In this document: positions 56,036-64,000 of the stretch, piece by piece | How positions within the stretch are numbered: the stretch's first letter is position 1 | Layout: every line of letters begins with the position of its first letter | Source: Branchiostoma floridae | Taxonomy: Eukaryota > Chordata > Leptocardii > Amphioxiformes > Branchiostomatidae | Length of the DNA: 64,000 nucleotides | Assembly: GCF_000003815.2 (NCBI RefSeq) | Contig: NC_049991.1 | Span: 22,248,435-22,312,434, forward strand | Reading direction: 5' to 3' | Position numbers and translations under genes: made by a program | The notes under the pieces: model-generated | The model's database searches: none | The model's input: only the letters and a program-made list of their open reading frames with translations | What the model was told of the DNA's origin: nothing

Positions 56036-56694
56036 GGTATCAGGACAACTCGGCACCTGGGACGACTCGGCACCTAGCCAAGTGGGAAAACTTGGCACCA
56101 AGAATATGACATAAAATTGTGAAGGTCTGTGAGAAATGCAAGATGTTTAACTGCAAAACATTTCTCTCACTGCAATAACTTGTAAGTCATACAGTCGGCA
56201 CAATTTTACGGACATTTTGAGGCTCTGAACGTTCAACGTCACTTCAAGGTACGTTAACTTTGAACGGCCGAGGCTCTGTCTATATCAGATCGGTCATCTC
56301 AACGCGTTTTTGAAACCTACAAACAGTTGTAATTTATGACCAACAAAATATATTGAACTGCTTATTACATCTATTTTCATTTGTACTAACTTGCAAACAC
56401 GGTGATATAGAAGAGAAGTAGAGTGACATCGTGAAAGAACGCCGATATAACAACTAAAAAATGGCGTCGCCGGCGCGGCCCGCAACATGTTTTGGGGATC
56501 TTGTATCTTAAAAATTTGTATCCAAAACGTTACCTCGTGGGGTGAGATTGATTTGTACATTCTTATGTCACTTCTTATGCTGCCAGAATGATAGGATTAT
56601 CATTCTTCGAGTGCAAAATATAAAAGTTATGTGCCGAGTAAGTATGGTGCCGACTAGGGCCGAGTTGTCTCAGGTGCCGAGTCGTCTCGAAACC
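56036..56694. mobile_element. MULE-like MITE, GGTATC family, copy 2
   Basis: 659 bp flanked by the 9-bp duplication GTCCGCTCC (56027-56035 and 56695-56703). It starts GGTATCAGGACAACTCGGCA and ends CCGAGTCGTCTCGAAACC. Inverted CGACTCGGCACC motifs are stacked inside both ends, as in copy 1 at 14989. The interior is AT-rich and non-coding. Confidence 0.9.
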
Positions 56695-57764
56695 GTCCGC
56701 TCCGTGTACGCTTCGCGAGATGAATCTAAAGGCAGGAAATGGTTCACCTTGCTGGTTTTGGTTTGTTTTTTTATGAATATCTAGATCGAAAAGCCAACAT
56801 AAAGAAGACGCACATTCTTACTTGGCAGGGAAAGTAAAACTGACGTAGCGTAGCGGGGACGACAACGTTAGAAAGACGGCCGGTACGAGGAGACTAGTGA
56901 CGCATAGGAAGCTGATACCGATACGTCAGCTCCTCACCTGTACGCTGTGAGGACCCTCCGATTGGTGTGAGAAAATTACAAGTCTCCCGAGTGAAGTAAA
57001 AGTCATTTTACGGAAGTTGTTCTGCAAGACGTTATTGTGCCTGCGGGAGAAACTAGGCCGCTGCTGCCTGTCTGTCGGCTTCACGTCTGTTTTCTATAAG
57101 CTGAGTGTCATAACTTCACCAGGAGCCTCGCTAACGGCCCCGTCTGATGACCCGCTCTGACCTTGTGCCGCGGATGTCTCAAACTTGGTGGGAACCTTTC
57201 CGCCAAGCAGATGTATGGCTTAGGTTTTTTTCCTATGTAGCTGTGTTTCATGTCTTGAGGGGTCCCAGTGAACAAACGCACACAAATCGCACTCTGCTCT
57301 GCTCTACTCTGCACCAATCGCTGCGGAATGCCCCGCTCGATGAGTGTGAAACTTGGTGAGAAGTCTCAGTCGGGGGTTACCCGGGGCGGGGTCCATGTGG
57401 ATTTGATGAAGGTGCGCTTCATTAAAAACACATCGGAGGCCAGACGGGCTGTTGTTGGCCCCGCATTATCGACCTCTCCCCGCATTGTTCAATAATTCAA
57501 TTGTCACCGCGGACAGATGTAGAACGTGGTTGTGTGTTTTTCCTGGCCTTCTGCTTGTGTGGTTCTACATTCTCTACTGTACTCACGGGGACATTTCCTA
57601 ACGTCTAGTTGTACCAATCATAAGACCTAACCTTATTTACCTCCTCGGCTGATGCAAGGACATTCTAAACGGTTCCTAACAGGTTGCGTCGTGCTGAGGT
57701 TGCGGACAAGTCGGAGCCTTGCCTGGTTACCAAACCCCAGCCCCATCTCAAAGTATCTATCGTG

Positions 57765-57788
57765 TAGGGTTAGGGTTAGGGTTAGGGT
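57765..57788. repeat. Interstitial telomere-like repeat, four TAGGGT units
   Basis: Four perfect TTAGGG-type repeats, the metazoan telomere motif, occur about 60 bp before a solo TACTCTCC-family MITE end. Confidence 0.85.
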
Positions 57789-57845
57789 GAACAACACGAA
57801 ATATATTTTTGATGTTGGGGTATGATGTCTTGGCTAGTCGGGGCC

Positions 57846-57868
57846 TAACCTCTGCTCGGAGAGTAGTT
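57846..57868. mobile_element. Solo right end of a TACTCTCC-family MITE
   Basis: GCCTAACCTCTGCTCGGAGA followed by GTA matches the right TIR of copies A and B with one change. No left partner was found. Confidence 0.6.
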
Positions 57869-58874
57869 GAGGACCAGACTGGCCCCCGGGGAAGGTTTAC
57901 AGAATCCGTCTGAACTCTTGTTGCTATCATCAGCTCCATACGTTCAGTTTGTTCGTTAGTTTCCGAAAGGGTTTGCCTAGGTGTTGTCTCTACCTTCCTT
58001 CCTTTAATTTTATGGACTTCTTGGATTTTCGTAATCGTAGGTCGTTAAGTTATTTGTTCGTGAGTTAAGTTGGTGTGAAATCACGATATTCCCTGCCCGT
58101 TATTTCCACCACATATGATTATTACATTATTATTGTATGCTAAGTAAACTGTAAACCCTGGTGATCAGATAGTTTGGTGATGGCAGGCAGGTTATATTAC
58201 TATATACCTCCTTGGTGGCAGGTTGTTTGGTTCTTGCTGTAGTCATCCCGTGAGAAGAGTGCGAGTTCCGTTATTCCCAAGGCAGAACACAAATGGCGGT
58301 TTGTCAGCGCGCCGTTCTGAGAAGCCAGGCGGCTGCAGCCCGGCTGTAACCCGACCCAAACTCTGCCGACCCGCGGTTCTTTCCGCATCAGTTCCCGCCG
58401 AGTGCTGAATGGTCCTCCCGCGGCGACCGCGTCCATCAGGCCCGACGGCTCGCTACCCGACACCCGTCCGGCTGCACTCCGTCTTTCACTACAGCCCCAG
58501 CCGCCGCCGACAGACGGATACGTCCCGGCCATCCGACACTCGTCCCGCCGTGGTTAGGGTGCAAATCGGCTGCCGGCTTTTGTCCGGGCCCCGGGAAGCC
58601 TGGCCTGCGGGCCCGGTGTCGCCGCCCCCCGCCTGCCGGCACGGACCCCCCCGAACATCTGCGCCTGTTCTGCACAACATGTTTGCGTCGGGATTGTGTC
58701 GGGCTGGCGGGGAGTCGGGTAAAATTAAAGGCATTTCTCTGTGGGATTCACACTGTGATATATCACTGTGTGTTCTTATTTGTTATACACGAGATAATCG
58801 CCATCTCCGAAAGGTGGCCCCATCTCGGCAGCAGCGTTCAGGAACAAGTCACAGATCAGAAGTTTCGGGTTACA

Positions 58875-58990
58875 ACTCTCGGATTCATTGTGACCATGGA
58901 CATTATGCTAGTACGTATCACACACACACATACACTCGGATTCAGTGTGACCAAGGACATTATGCTAGTACGTATCACACACACACAGAG
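58875..58990. repeat. Two-copy tandem duplication with (CA)n
   Basis: CTCGGATTCA(T/G)TGTGACCA, GGACATTATGCTAGTACGTA and TCACACACAC occur twice, the second at 58936. Confidence 0.85.
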
Positions 58991-59245
58991 TCACACAAAG
59001 AGAGGGAGAGGAAAATATGAAAAGATTGATATACATCTAGATCTAGATAAATTTTCATCTTTCTCAGGTACCATAGGGCCTGAGAGACAGATTGTCCTTG
59101 GTTTGACTTCACGTGAACCGCGGGAGGAAGGCAACAGTGACATGATTATGATATTTGACGCACATCTGTGCAGTAGACCTTTGATACCATCCTCGGCTCG
59201 GGACGTTTTGGGCAGGGGCAAACCTTCACAACAAGTATCAAAGGC

Positions 59246-59447
59246 TACTCTCCAAGCAGAGGTTAGGCTCCGGATGTTTTTTTAGTCGTTTTTATCGGGC
59301 TTTCTATTTCTATATTTTATCTTGCTGTGTCAAAACCTGACGTTTGGCTGGCGTACTTCAAGAAAAATGACAAAATAGAAAGCCCGATATAAACGACTAA
59401 AAAAACGTTAAAAAAACAGCCGGAGCCTAACCTCTGCTTGGAGAGTA
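59246..59447. mobile_element. MULE-like MITE, TACTCTCC family, copy B
   Basis: 202 bp flanked by the 9-bp duplication ATCAAAGGC (59237-59245 and 59448-59456). The TIR is the same as copy A, beginning TACTCTCCAAGCAGAGGTTA, with T-rich inner arms and ATCGGGCTTTCTATTT. No coding. Confidence 0.93.
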
Positions 59448-59456
59448 ATCAAAGGC

Positions 59457-64000
<4,544 letters not shown>

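Larger units (their letters stand above)
56704..58870. other. Unassigned region, GC-rich from 58250
   Basis: No gene recognised. The 58409-59020 open frame is arginine/proline-rich with no domain and is not called. Confidence 0.35.

Noticed and set aside
58409..59020. 203-codon plus frame
   Set aside because: Arginine/proline-rich from GC-rich DNA, then runs through a (CA)n duplication. No recognisable domain.

Overview
The window looks like nuclear DNA of an invertebrate chordate, most probably an amphioxus (Branchiostoma). Genes are intron-rich, encoded proteins resemble vertebrate orthologues along their length, introns are packed with minisatellites, and small inverted-repeat transposons are common. 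The species call is inference. No rRNA, CRISPR array or convincing functional tRNA was seen.

Four protein genes are supported. (1) FLII (Flightless-I), minus strand: the first 12 coding exons (16319 down to 1325) encode about 420 residues of leucine-rich repeats; the gelsolin half lies beyond the left edge. (2) A MIEF1/MIEF2 (MiD51/MiD49) orthologue, plus strand, complete in three coding exons (17738-20299, 443 aa), head to head with FLII. (3) SMDT1/EMRE, plus strand: one first exon (22000-22170) and two intact candidate last exons (23052-23165 and 23545-23658), each encoding the membrane helix and acidic tail. (4) The first coding exon of a heparan sulfate 3-O-sulfotransferase (61767-62377, plus), the rest lying to the right. 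A possible fifth gene start sits at 27288.

Layout: 1-16.3 kb is FLII. Its introns hold many tandem arrays, several of them built from copies of the neighbouring exon-intron junction. 16.3-17.7 kb is the shared FLII/MIEF promoter region. 17.7-21 kb is MIEF, with the same kind of junction-derived array after exon 2. 22-24 kb is SMDT1. 24-61 kb has no gene I can prove; it holds about twenty minisatellites, non-autonomous DNA transposons with clean target duplications, and LINE pieces. 61.7 kb to the end is HS3ST exon 1 and intron 1.

MIEF and EMRE are both mitochondrial proteins (a Drp1 receptor for fission, and a subunit of the calcium uniporter). FLII is an actin-regulatory and nuclear-receptor cofactor scaffold. 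The neighbourhood recalls human 17p11-p12 (FLII, MIEF2, HS3ST3) and 22q13 (MIEF1, SMDT1), as expected if those two regions are duplicates of one ancestral segment. The most interesting observations are the two alternative EMRE tail exons, the repeated conversion of exon-intron junctions into minisatellites, and several small transposon families with 8- or 9-bp target duplications.
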